Assembly: GCF_000376865.1 (NCBI RefSeq)
Contig: NZ_AQXQ01000005.1
Coordinates: 1 to 64,000 of the forward strand
Direction: 5' to 3'
Source of the DNA: Thioalkalivibrio sp. ALJ7
Lineage (GTDB): Bacteria > Pseudomonadota > Gammaproteobacteria > Ectothiorhodospirales > Ectothiorhodospiraceae
DNA length: 64,000 nt
In this document: positions 1 to 8,107 of the stretch, in pieces
Layout of the letters: every line of letters starts with the position of its first letter
Position numbering within the stretch: the first letter of the stretch is position 1
Notes under the pieces: generated by a model
What the model was told of the DNA's origin: nothing
Seen by the model: the letters and a program-made list of their open reading frames with translations, nothing else
Database searches by the model: none
Program-made: the position numbers and the translations under genes

Positions 1-255
1 CTGGACGGGGCGCTGACCCAGGTGAACAGCCTGCGTGCGGAGCTGGGTGCGGTGCAGGTGCGGTTCGAGTCCACTATCGACAACCTGAGCGTGAGTTCCG
101 AGAACCTGTCGGATGCGCGTTCGCGGATCCGGGATGCGGACTTCGCGGCGGAGACGGCGGAGCTGACCCGCGCCCAGGTGCTGCAGCAGGCGGGTACCTC
201 GGTGCTGTCGCAGGCCAATGCGGTTCCGCAGAACGTGCTGGCCCTGCTGCAGTAA
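1..255 (+). CDS. fliC: Flagellin, C-terminal part (5' end outside window)
   Basis: The reading frame is open from the first base and ends at TAA 253-255. It encodes the last 84 residues of a flagellin, the filament subunit exported by the flagellar type III system. The visible part is the conserved C-terminal D0/D1 helical region, with the typical run of [19 protein letters not shown] and a final LALLQ. It is almost the same as the end of the second flagellin (1939-2193): I count 11 base differences in 255. Together with flaG and the second flagellin it forms a tandem filament cluster. The promoter and N-terminus are not in the window. Confidence 0.95.
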   Translation: MDGALTQVNSLRAELGAVQVRFESTIDNLSVSSENLSDARSRIRDADFAAETAELTRAQVLQQAGTSVLSQANAVPQNVLALLQ

Positions 256-329
256 GCTCGATCACTCGGGCTTCTGGTTGAGGGTGGATGGCGAGGTCGC
301 CATCCACCCCTTCTGAAGAGGACAGCGAT

Positions 330-755
330 ATGAGTGATGGAATCGGCAGTATCACATCACCGCTGGTGGCAGTGAACCCGCGCGGGGGCGAGGGGGCGAA
401 GGCCCCAGGTCCCGGTGCGGGTCCTGTTCGTGGCGAGGGTCGGCCGGAGGCCGTCTCGCGTGCGGGCAGTGTCACGGAATCATCAGCTCCTAGTTCCACC
501 GGACCTGCGATCGAGGCCATGGACATGGACGAGGTCAATCAGGTGGTGGAGTCGATCAATTCCTACCTGCAATCCACCAAGCGGGCGCTGGAGTTCAGCG
601 TGGACGACACCAGTGGCCGCACGGTGATCACGGTAATGGATGGTGACCGGGAGCAGGTAATCCGGCAGATCCCGCCAGAGGCTGTGCTGGCCCTGGTGGA
701 GCGCTTCCAGAGTGATCAGGAACTGGGTGGTACAGGCCTGGTGGATCAGGCCTGA
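330..755 (+). CDS. flaG: Flagellar protein FlaG
   Basis: A 141-residue protein between two flagellin genes. The N-terminal half is low-complexity, rich in Gly, Pro, Ala and Ser. The C-terminal half holds the FlaG signature: an LEFSVDD-type strand, then TVITVMDGDREQVIRQIPPEAVL, where a short beta hairpin leads into a helix. FlaG proteins are small flagellar accessory proteins linked to filament length. I chose the ATG at 330 because GAAGAGG lies just upstream (315-321) and because the sequence before it in the same frame does not look like FlaG. A strong terminator follows at about 801, so flaG is probably co-transcribed with the flagellin before it. Confidence 0.88.
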   Translation: MSDGIGSITSPLVAVNPRGGEGAKAPGPGAGPVRGEGRPEAVSRAGSVTESSAPSSTGPAIEAMDMDEVNQVVESINSYLQSTKRALEFSVDDTSGRTVITVMDGDREQVIRQIPPEAVLALVERFQSDQELGGTGLVDQA

Positions 756-800
756 TGCCGTCCGGGGCGCGCCGCCCCGGTACGCATGACGGTGGCCAGA

Positions 801-835
801 AGGGCCGGTCCCGGGTTCGGGGTCGGCCCTTTTTG
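801..835 (+). terminator. Rho-independent terminator after flaG
   Basis: An AGGGCCG arm pairs with CGGCCCT across a GC-rich loop and runs straight into TTTTT. It separates the first flagellin-flaG unit from the second flagellin, which has its own sigma-28 promoter. Confidence 0.8.
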
Positions 836-888
836 GTTGTGTTGGCGGAGGGTTGCCGGACGCACGGCAAACAACTGCCGGCTGAGTC

Positions 889-915
889 TAAAGCTGCGGG
901 TTTTCCGGCCGTTAC
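889..915 (+). promoter_or_regulatory. Sigma-28 (FliA) promoter of the second flagellin
   Basis: TAAAGCTG, 11 bases, then GCCGTTAC closely matches the flagellar sigma-28 consensus TAAAGTTT-N11-GCCGATAA with exact spacing. It lies 66 bases before the flagellin ATG. This would make the gene a late (class 3) flagellar gene, expressed after hook completion releases FliA from FlgM. Confidence 0.8.
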
Positions 916-981
916 AGGCGCATAAAGAGGGCTAATCGAGCCCTCATTGCCTCAGCTTACGGGGCTTACAGGGAGGGGATA

Positions 982-2193
982 ATGTCCCAGATCATCAACA
1001 CCAATGTTCTGTCGCTGAACGCGCAGCGCAATCTGGGGAATTCCCAGGGTGCGCTGGCCCAGAGTCTGGAGCGTCTGTCCTCGGGCCTGCGGATTAATAG
1101 CGCCAAGGATGACGCGGCCGGTCTGGCCATTTCCGAGCGTTTCAGCACTCAGATTCGCGGTCTGAACCAGGCGGTGCGCAATTCCAACGACGGGATTTCG
1201 TTTGCGCAGACGGCTGAGGGCGCGCTGGGGACCGTGGGTGATGCGCTGCAGCGGGCACGCGAGCTGGCGGTGCAGGCGGCGAACGATTCCAACTCGGCCT
1301 CGGACCGTCAGGCGCTGAACGACGAGGTTCAGCAGCTGATGTCCGAGGTCTCGCGGATCGCCAACAGCACCGAGTTCAACGGTGGCCGTGTACTGGATGG
1401 CAGTGTGCAGGACCTGTTCTTCCAAGTGGGCGCGAACCAGGGCCAGACCATTGCGGTCAGCGGCGTGGACTCGAGGACCTCCGAGCTTGGTACAACCGAG
1501 GCGATCTCCGCCGCGCGATTCAGCCAGGAGCAGATCGAAGATGGATTCCAGTTCGTCGGACCTTTTGAGATCGTTCTTAACGAAGACGGGGCATTCACCG
1601 GTGAGGTGGTTACAGCGAGTTTTACTGGGCCGACCACGCTGGACGAGGTAGTGCGCGAGATCAACAGCGCGATCCAAGATGCCGCAGCAGGGAATAGCAC
1701 TATCACCGATGCCGGCTTGAGTGCGGCTCTGCGCGTAGACAATGAGGGCAATACGGGGATCGTGATCAACGGGGCCTTTGATGCTGAATTCGACGTGCGC
1801 GATGACATTACGGTCACGGATTTGGACGGAGGTGCCCTGGCATATCCGGTCTTCGGTGATCCGGTGCCTGCAACCCAGGTCAACCTGAACGACATCGACG
1901 TAATCACCCGCGAGAGCGCTAGCCAGGCGATCGGTGCGCTGGACGGTGCGCTGACCCAGGTGAACAGCCTGCGTGCGGAGCTGGGTGCGGTGCAGGTGCG
2001 TTTCGAGTCCACCATTGACAACCTGGGTGTGAGTGCCGAGAACCTGTCGGACGCGCGTTCGCGGATCCGTGATGCCGACTTCGCGGCGGAGACGGCGGAG
2101 CTGACCCGCGCCCAGGTGCTGCAGCAGGCGGGTACCTCGGTGCTGTCGCAGGCCAATGCGATTCCGCAGAACGTGCTGGCCCTGCTGCAGTAA
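982..2193 (+). CDS. fliC: Flagellin
   Basis: A complete 403-residue flagellin. The N-terminal D0/D1 helices start MSQIINTNVLSLNAQRNL and include the SLERLSSGLRINSAKDDAAGLAI signature. The C-terminal helices end at LALLQ. A variable surface-exposed domain of about 150 residues sits between them (roughly residues 170-320), with less biased codon use than the ends. GGGAGGGG precedes the ATG. Transcription is probably from the sigma-28 promoter at 889-915 and ends at the perfect inverted repeat at 2196-2235. The last 255 bases are a near-copy of the upstream flagellin, so the two are tandem paralogues. Confidence 0.97.
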   Translation: MSQIINTNVLSLNAQRNLGNSQGALAQSLERLSSGLRINSAKDDAAGLAISERFSTQIRGLNQAVRNSNDGISFAQTAEGALGTVGDALQRARELAVQAANDSNSASDRQALNDEVQQLMSEVSRIANSTEFNGGRVLDGSVQDLFFQVGANQGQTIAVSGVDSRTSELGTTEAISAARFSQEQIEDGFQFVGPFEIVLNEDGAFTGEVVTASFTGPTTLDEVVREINSAIQDAAAGNSTITDAGLSAALRVDNEGNTGIVINGAFDAEFDVRDDITVTDLDGGALAYPVFGDPVPATQVNLNDIDVITRESASQAIGALDGALTQVNSLRAELGAVQVRFESTIDNLGVSAENLSDARSRIRDADFAAETAELTRAQVLQQAGTSVLSQANAIPQNVLALLQ

Positions 2194-2195
2194 AC

Positions 2196-2235
2196 GGGGC
2201 CGTGCGGGCCTTTGAATGATGGCCCGCACGGCCCC
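2196..2235 (+). terminator. Perfect 15-bp inverted repeat after the flagellin
   Basis: GGGGCCGTGCGGGCC and its exact reverse complement are separated by a 10-base loop, starting 3 bases after the flagellin stop. There is no T tract, so it may act as an mRNA 3'-end stabiliser rather than a classical intrinsic terminator. Confidence 0.6.
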
Positions 2236-2342
2236 GGCACCGCTGGCGCCAGTCGAGAGCGCTGCCCCGGTTTCTATAGGCCGCATCCAAACGGGTGTGG
2301 CCTTTTGGTGTTGCAGCGGCGAAGATTTTTCGAAGTAGGGGA

Positions 2343-2369
2343 TCAAGATTTGCGCTAGGCTGTCGTTAT
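2343..2369 (+). promoter_or_regulatory. Probable sigma-28 promoter of fliD
   Basis: TCAAGATT, 11 bases, then GTCGTTAT matches the sigma-28 consensus at 6 of 8 and 5 of 8 positions with exact spacing, 56 bases upstream of fliD. It is weaker than the flagellin promoter. Confidence 0.55.
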
Positions 2370-2424
2370 AGAAGGTGTACGTGCACAGAGGCGGTCGAGA
2401 CGTCGACCTGCGAGGAGCAATACG

Positions 2425-3786
2425 ATGGCAATCAGTGCGATGGGTGTGGGGTCCGGCCTGGATCTGAACCAGATTGTAGGCGACCTGCTGAACGCCGAAC
2501 GCGTTCCCAAGGAGGAGCGCTTCAACCAGCGCGAAGAGCGTATCGAGGCGCAGATTTCGGCCTTCGGAAACCTGCGCAACGGGATCGAACAGCTCCAGGG
2601 TTCGCTGCTGTCTCTGTCTGGATTCGAACTGAATCAGACGGCCTCGATCTCCGACGAGAGCGTGGCAACCGTGAGTGCCGATGGCACCGCCGACAATGGC
2701 GCCTTCTCGCTGCAGGTGAACCAGCTGGCGCAGGCCCAGGCGCTCGCCACCACCGCTGGGGATTTTGCGGACGGTGATGCCGAGGTCGGGGCTGGGCAGC
2801 TGCAATTGCAGCTGGGGGATAGCAGCCCGGTGACGATCAATGTCGAGGAAGGCGACACGCTGCGCGATGTGCGCGATGCCATTAACGAGGCCGGCGCGGG
2901 CGTGCGTGCGTCCATTGTGAACGATGGTAACGGCGCGCGGCTGGTGCTGAACGCCTCCGAGACGGGGGCGGACAACACGATCTCGCTGACCGCGACCGAG
3001 GACCCGGCCGGTAGTGGCCTGTCGCGCCTGGATGGCAGCAACTTGGTCGAGACACGTGCGGCGCAGAATGCCGAGGCGGTAATCGACGGCGTGACCGTGA
3101 CTAGCGCCACCAACACCCTGGACGACACCATCGAAGGCGTCACGATCGAATTGCAGGGCACCTCCGCGGCGCCGGCTACAGTCTCGGTGCGGGAAGATCA
3201 GAGCGCACTGCGAGAGGCTCTGCAGGGCTTTGTCGAGCAGTACAACACGCTGGTCGGACAAACCCGAGAACTGACGTCCTACAACGTGGAGGACGACGAG
3301 CCGTCGGTGTTGACGGGTGACAGTACCGTACGCGGCGTGCGCAGCCGCTTGAGCGAGGCCCTGCTGCAGCCGGCCGGAGTGCCGGATTCTGGGGTGCAGA
3401 CGCTGGCCGAGCTGGGGATCGTCTCGAATCGCGATGGGACGCTGAATTTCGACACCAGTCGCTTTAATCAGGCGATGGATAACAACGACTTCGAAAGTAT
3501 TTCGGAGGTAGTGCGTGAAGTCGGCGGGCGCATGGAAGAGGTCACCCGGACCTTCGTCGCACCGGATGGGCTGATCGGGAACCGTACCGACGGGCTGCGT
3601 GGCGACCTGGAGCGCATCGAACAGCAGCGGGAGCGGCTGGATGTCCGTCTCGAGCGTATGGAGAGCCGCCTCGTGGCACAGTTCTCGCGCATGGATACCG
3701 CCGTCGCGCAGATGCAGAGTACGGGTGACTTTCTGACCAGCCAGCTGGCGAATATGCCGCTGGCCCAGAACAATTCTCGTCGATAG
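2425..3786 (+). CDS. fliD: Flagellar filament cap protein FliD
   Basis: A 453-residue hook-associated protein 2. FliD forms the cap at the filament tip and helps exported flagellin fold into place. The N-terminus, MAISAMGVGSGLDLNQIV, is typical, followed by a coiled-coil start and a beta-rich centre. The C-terminal coiled coil, rich in Arg, Glu and Gln (about 380-440), ends with a FLTSQLANM-type tail. The length is usual for the family. GAGGAG precedes the ATG and a sigma-28-like promoter lies upstream. fliS follows after 38 bases, the usual fliD-fliS-fliT order. Confidence 0.96.
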   Translation: MAISAMGVGSGLDLNQIVGDLLNAERVPKEERFNQREERIEAQISAFGNLRNGIEQLQGSLLSLSGFELNQTASISDESVATVSADGTADNGAFSLQVNQLAQAQALATTAGDFADGDAEVGAGQLQLQLGDSSPVTINVEEGDTLRDVRDAINEAGAGVRASIVNDGNGARLVLNASETGADNTISLTATEDPAGSGLSRLDGSNLVETRAAQNAEAVIDGVTVTSATNTLDDTIEGVTIELQGTSAAPATVSVREDQSALREALQGFVEQYNTLVGQTRELTSYNVEDDEPSVLTGDSTVRGVRSRLSEALLQPAGVPDSGVQTLAELGIVSNRDGTLNFDTSRFNQAMDNNDFESISEVVREVGGRMEEVTRTFVAPDGLIGNRTDGLRGDLERIEQQRERLDVRLERMESRLVAQFSRMDTAVAQMQSTGDFLTSQLANMPLAQNNSRR

Positions 3787-3824
3787 TCGCGCCGCTTGGG
3801 CGAACGGATAACGGAGAGCAACAC

Positions 3825-4238
3825 ATGTACGGACCGGGCATGAATCGAGCGGTGAACCAGTACCGGCAGTCGGGCGCGCTGGCCGAGGCCCAGGTAGCGG
3901 ACCCGTACCGGCTGATCCAGATGCTATTCGAGGGCGCGCTGGAGCGGATTGCCGTGGCCAAGGGTGCGATGCAGCAGGGCAATGTGGGCCTGAAAGGCGA
4001 GAAGATTGGCAAGGCGATCGATATCGTTGAGTCGCTGCGCGCGGTCCTGGATCACAAGCACAACCCTGAACTCTCCGGAAATCTGGATGCGCTCTATGAG
4101 TACATGAGCCGCCGCCTGTTGGAAGGCAATGCCCAGAACGATCCGGCCGCGTTGGACGAGGTGGCGAAATTACTCCGTGAGATCAAGTTCGGCTGGGATG
4201 AAATCCCGCCCGAACAGCGTCAGCGCAAGGCCGGGTGA
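3825..4238 (+). CDS. fliS: Flagellin export chaperone FliS
   Basis: A 137-residue, all-helical protein. FliS binds the C-terminal D0 region of flagellin in the cytosol and keeps it unpolymerised until export. The N-terminus carries the family features: Y-x2-x-AVNQYR, then the DPYRLIQMLFEGALERI helix. The E-KIGKAIDIVESLR and YEYMSRRLLEGN segments also match. Length and position between fliD and a fliT-like gene support the call. Confidence 0.94.
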   Translation: MYGPGMNRAVNQYRQSGALAEAQVADPYRLIQMLFEGALERIAVAKGAMQQGNVGLKGEKIGKAIDIVESLRAVLDHKHNPELSGNLDALYEYMSRRLLEGNAQNDPAALDEVAKLLREIKFGWDEIPPEQRQRKAG

Positions 4239-4284
4239 CGTTGAAGGTGTTGACCGAACCTCTTGCGCGTGCTGTCGTGCACTG

Positions 4285-4671
4285 ATGACGCTGACACACG
4301 ATTCCGATTCAGAAGCTGACAGCGCAACGCTGGAAGATGCAGTCGAAGCCGTCCATCGACTAATGGCTCAGGCGGTTGAGGAAGAGGAATGGGACCGCCT
4401 CGAAGACCTTGACCTAAAGGCTCGCATACTGATCGATCGTGCTTTCAGTGCGGAGCCGGTCCCGCTTCGTGATGACAGCGGGCTGACCCTGCGCGAGGCG
4501 TTAGAAGCGCTTTCTCGCTTTTATCAGGAAACCTTGCCTGAGCTAGCCGACCGCCGCAGTAATGCGGGGCGTCAGTTGCGCGAGTTGCGGGCCGGGCGGC
4601 GGGGTACCGACGCCTACAAAAGCACGCGCCAGCACTCCATGCGCTCTGGGCCCCTAAAGCCCGGTGAGTGA
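4285..4671 (+). CDS. fliT: FliT-like flagellar chaperone
   Basis: A 128-residue, acidic, mostly helical protein directly after fliS. FliT proteins bind FliD and, in enterics, FlhDC. Sequence evidence is modest: a LxxLDLKARILIDRAF helix, a second helical pair, and a C-terminal GTDAYKSTR that resembles the AY-motif tail of FliT relatives in Pseudomonas-type bacteria. The ATG at 4285 has no good ribosome-binding site, but no better start exists in frame after the fliS stop, so translation may be coupled to fliS. The 200 bases that follow (to relA) contain only a short CTATGG/CCATAG hairpin. Confidence 0.6.
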   Translation: MTLTHDSDSEADSATLEDAVEAVHRLMAQAVEEEEWDRLEDLDLKARILIDRAFSAEPVPLRDDSGLTLREALEALSRFYQETLPELADRRSNAGRQLRELRAGRRGTDAYKSTRQHSMRSGPLKPGE

Positions 4672-4872
4672 ACGGCATCCGAGCGCCGTATGGCGTTTCT
4701 CTATGGCGTTGGCCATAGCCCTGATCAACGGTTCGCGTTGAGGGGACGCCTGACCCCGTCGTTCCTGCTGACTTTCCCAGCGTTATAACCTATATCCCGG
4801 ACCGAAGGCACGAGGAGGAGAAGAGCCATCGTGTTGAGGTGCGCGTGTCGACGGGTGAATGCGGTCTTGGTA

Positions 4873-7083
4873 TCAGACACCGTGGTTGGCGCGACGGACG
4901 GTTTGGACGCTGGGGAGGGATTGGAGGCGGTCGAAGAGGTTACTGAGTTCGCCGAGGTCGCTGTATTCGGCTTCCAGTTCCATGCGGACGCTGCGGTCGT
5001 CGCGGTCGGTGCGGGTGTTGACGCGGAGCAGGTTGATGCCGCATTCGGAAAAGGCGCTGCCGACCTCGCCGAGCAGGCCGGGGCGGTCATGGGCTTCCAA
5101 CTCGAGCGTGATGAGTTCGCTTTCAGGCTCGTCACCCCAGGAGACAGGGATCAGGCGGCCGCGCTTTTCGTCCGGCAAGTGAAGGATATTGACGCAGTCG
5201 CTGCGATGGACGGAGACGCCCGCACCGCGTGTGATGAAGCCAACGATGGGGTCGCCAGGATGCGGATCGCAGCAGCGCGCGCGGGTGGTTAGCAGGCCGC
5301 CAACGCCGCGGATTCGGATGTCGTCCTGTGCCTCGCGTGGCCCCTGCGGTGCTGTGTGCGTTTCCTGCTTCGGTGTGGCGGGTTGTCCTTCTGGCTCCGT
5401 CGCCGCTTTTGCTCGGGCCTCGCGGAGCTGTTGGGCGATCCGTCCGGCGATCTGTGCCGTGGTGATGTCACCAGCGCCCAATGCGATCAGGAGCTCGTCG
5501 AACGTCTGGTACTTCATCGCGCCGGCCAGGGCGTCCCGGTCGAGATCGGCGCCGCAGCCAAGGCGGTGGCATTCGCGATCGAGCAGGTGCTTGCCAGTGG
5601 CCAGGTGTTCGTCCTGGTGCTGCTGGCGGAACCAGGTGCGGACCTTGGAGCGGGCGCGGGCGGTATTCAGATAGCCGAGGTTGGGGTTGAGCCAGTCACG
5701 GCTGGGGCCGCCCTCCCGGGTGGTCAGGACCTCCACGCGTTCGCCTGATTTGAGCCGGTAGGTGAGGGGGACGATGTGGCCGTCCACCTTTGCGCCGCGG
5801 CAGCGATGGCCGACCTCGGTATGCACGGCGTAGGCGAAATCCAGGGGCGTCGCGCCCTGGGACAGGTCCAGAACTTCGCCCTGGGGGGTAAGAACGAACA
5901 CGCGCTGGTGCAGGGGCTCGCTCTGGATCTCGTCCAGCAGGTTCTGGTCGGAGCTTTCCGCCGATTCCAGCAGCTGGCGCAGGTTGGCAATGGCGCGGTT
6001 GAGGGCCTGATCCTCGCGCCCGCCTTCCTTGTAGCGCCAGTGGGCGGCGACCCCGAGCTCGGCGAAGTCGTCCATCTCGCGGGTGCGGATCTGCACTTCG
6101 ACGACCTTGCCCTCGGGGCCCACCACGGCGGTATGGAGCGACTGGTAGCCGTTGGCTTTCGGATTGGCGATGTAGTCGTCGAACTCGCTGGGCAAATGGC
6201 GCCAGTCGTTATGCACGATACCGAGCACGGTATAGCAGGTCGCCAGCTGTTCGACGATCACGCGGGTTGCGCGTAGGTCGTAGAGTTCGGAGAGCGAGGT
6301 CCGCTTGCGCTGCATCTTCTTCCAGATGCTGTAGATGTGCTTGGGCCTGCCAAATACACGAGCTTCGATCCCTTGGGTCTTCAGGCGGTCCTGAAGGGTT
6401 TGGGCGAACTGTTCGACGTAGGTCTCGCGCTCGGTGCGGTTTTCCTCCAGGCCCCGGGCGATATCCCGATAGGTTTCCGGCTCCAGGATTCGCAGGGCGA
6501 GGTCCTCCATTTCCCACTTGAGCTGGCCGACGCCGAGCCGGTTGGCAAGTGGGGCGATGACATCCAGGGTTTCCTGGGCCAGGACGCGAGCGTTGTCATC
6601 TGGTTCGCGCACCAGCAGTCGAAGGTGTTGGACGCGGAACGCCAGCTTGATCAACACGGCACGTACGTCGTCCACCATGGCCATCAGCATTCGCCGCAGG
6701 CGTTCCGCTTGCTCGGGGCGACCGGCCGGTGTTTCGAAGCGACGACGGACCAACGCCGCGACGTTTGTCGTCAGCCGGGCAATGGCCGTTCCGAAGCGCT
6801 GCTCGAGCTGGGCAGGCTTAAGCGCATCCGCGAGATAGACCGGGACCAGCAGCGTTGCAATCAGCGTTTGGCGATCCACGTTGAGGTGGCGCAGGATCTC
6901 GGCCACATCCAGGGGGTGCGACTCGAGGCCGGAGGTCTCCACCGTTTCGAGGGCCCGATCCAGTGCCTCGGCCAGTTGTTCGCCGGAGGCGTCTTCCAGG
7001 GGTTGATGGCCCGCGAAGTGTCGCAGCAATGCGTCTCGGTCGAGCCCCTGGAGATCCGTGTTGGTCAGCAGCGAATGGCGCAT
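4873..7083 (-). CDS. relA: (p)ppGpp synthetase RelA (GTP pyrophosphokinase)
   Basis: A 736-residue RelA/SpoT-family protein that makes the alarmone (p)ppGpp from ATP and GTP/GDP on starved ribosomes. Domains in order: a degenerate HD hydrolase domain (the HD and ED pairs are missing; the region reads VPVYLADALKP), the synthetase (GRPKHIYSIWKKM, then NGYQSLHTAV and AHWRYKEG), TGS (VFVLTPQGEVLDL), a helical/zinc-finger region with CC, and a C-terminal ACT domain. The substrate-binding loop reads EFDD, the acidic EXDD form of synthetase-only RelA, not the RXKD of bifunctional SpoT. I chose the Met at 7083; the frame stays open to 7200 but that extension is not RelA-like and would run across the start of the divergent hydrolase gene. 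Confidence 0.93.
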   Translation of the reverse strand: MRHSLLTNTDLQGLDRDALLRHFAGHQPLEDASGEQLAEALDRALETVETSGLESHPLDVAEILRHLNVDRQTLIATLLVPVYLADALKPAQLEQRFGTAIARLTTNVAALVRRRFETPAGRPEQAERLRRMLMAMVDDVRAVLIKLAFRVQHLRLLVREPDDNARVLAQETLDVIAPLANRLGVGQLKWEMEDLALRILEPETYRDIARGLEENRTERETYVEQFAQTLQDRLKTQGIEARVFGRPKHIYSIWKKMQRKRTSLSELYDLRATRVIVEQLATCYTVLGIVHNDWRHLPSEFDDYIANPKANGYQSLHTAVVGPEGKVVEVQIRTREMDDFAELGVAAHWRYKEGGREDQALNRAIANLRQLLESAESSDQNLLDEIQSEPLHQRVFVLTPQGEVLDLSQGATPLDFAYAVHTEVGHRCRGAKVDGHIVPLTYRLKSGERVEVLTTREGGPSRDWLNPNLGYLNTARARSKVRTWFRQQHQDEHLATGKHLLDRECHRLGCGADLDRDALAGAMKYQTFDELLIALGAGDITTAQIAGRIAQQLREARAKAATEPEGQPATPKQETHTAPQGPREAQDDIRIRGVGGLLTTRARCCDPHPGDPIVGFITRGAGVSVHRSDCVNILHLPDEKRGRLIPVSWGDEPESELITLELEAHDRPGLLGEVGSAFSECGINLLRVNTRTDRDDRSVRMELEAEYSDLGELSNLFDRLQSLPSVQTVRRANHGV

Positions 7084-7183
7084 GAAGGTTGTCGTCGGAG
7101 CGAAGGGAGAGTCGTATTGTACGGAACCCCGAAGCCTGGTGAGTGGCTTGCGAAGGAGAATGGCGGCGGTCAGGATCGGGGGT

Positions 7184-8014
7184 ATGGTCAATCTGTTCAA
7201 GATTCTGCTTCTCTTGGGGCTAGGCTACGCCCTGGTGGTCGGGCTGATGTTCGTGACCCAGGACCGCCTGGTGTATATGCCCTCCAGCACGATTTCCGGT
7301 ACACCCGAGCGCGTGGGGCTGGACTATGAAGATGTTCACCTCACTGCGGAGGATGGTGTGCGCCTTCATGGCTGGTTCCTGCCCGGGCCCAATGATGATT
7401 CGCCGGCACTGCTTTTCCTGCATGGCAACGCCGGCAATATCGGGCATCGGCTGCACTCGCTGCAGCAGTTCCACGAGCTGGGCATGGCGGTATTGATTAT
7501 CGATTATCGCGGCTATGGGCGAAGTGCCGGGCGCCCTGATGAGCAGGGGACCTATGCCGATGCGCGTGCAGCCTGGCGCTACCTGGTAGAGGAACGCGCA
7601 TTCCCGTCCGAGGCGGTAGTCCTGTTCGGGCGCTCGCTGGGTGCGGCTGTAGCGGCGGACCTGGCGACGGAGGTGCAGCCGGGTGCGGTGATCCTGGAAT
7701 CCGCGTTTACCTCAGCGGCGGACCTGGGTGCCCGCCACTACCCCTGGCTACCCGTTCGGGCGTTGCTGCGTCACCAGTACGACGCCCTGGATCGTGTGGA
7801 AAGGATCAAGGCACCCATTCTTCTGGCCCACAGTCGAGAAGACGAAATCGTCCCCTTCAGTCACACCGAAAGGCTGCAGGCTGTAGCGCCGGATGCCCGG
7901 GTACTGGAGATGCAGGGTGGTCACAACGACGGGTTTTTGGCCACTGGCGAGGCCTATATCGAGGGACTTCGCACGTTCTTGCAGGAAGCGGGGCTCTCAC
8001 TTGCCAGCCCCTGA
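7184..8014 (+). CDS. Membrane-anchored alpha/beta hydrolase
   Basis: A 276-residue serine hydrolase of the BEM46/ABHD13-like type. One N-terminal membrane segment (about residues 5-24) precedes the hydrolase fold. Catalytic features are visible: the nucleophile elbow GRSLGAA (Ser151), an Asp in SREDEIVP, and the final His in GGHNDGF. The oxyanion HGNAGN motif is near residue 80. Substrate unknown; relatives include acyl-protein thioesterase- and lipase-like enzymes. Start at 7184 keeps the signal anchor at the N-terminus; an earlier ATG at 7160 is possible. It is divergent from relA and leads a plus-strand gene run. Confidence 0.8.
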   Translation: MVNLFKILLLLGLGYALVVGLMFVTQDRLVYMPSSTISGTPERVGLDYEDVHLTAEDGVRLHGWFLPGPNDDSPALLFLHGNAGNIGHRLHSLQQFHELGMAVLIIDYRGYGRSAGRPDEQGTYADARAAWRYLVEERAFPSEAVVLFGRSLGAAVAADLATEVQPGAVILESAFTSAADLGARHYPWLPVRALLRHQYDALDRVERIKAPILLAHSREDEIVPFSHTERLQAVAPDARVLEMQGGHNDGFLATGEAYIEGLRTFLQEAGLSLASP

Positions 8015-8107
8015 AAGGTGTCATGAACGGGGCCCGTGTCTCCGGCGCAGGAGATTGGTAGACTTCGCGGCTGTTTTGGTCGGAATGGATGCCCCTGGCG
8101 CCACGGA

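Noticed and set aside
952-3261. A 769-codon open frame on the minus strand opposite the flagellin and fliD genes
   Set aside because: It is fully antisense to two certain flagellar genes. High third-position GC in the real genes removes stops from this frame; its translation is Arg/His-rich and has no recognisable domain.
4831-5292. A plus-strand frame with a GAGGAGG-like site opposite the end of relA
   Set aside because: It is the mirror of the RelA ACT domain. The Ala/Val/Asp-rich translation is typical of a GC-rich antisense frame.
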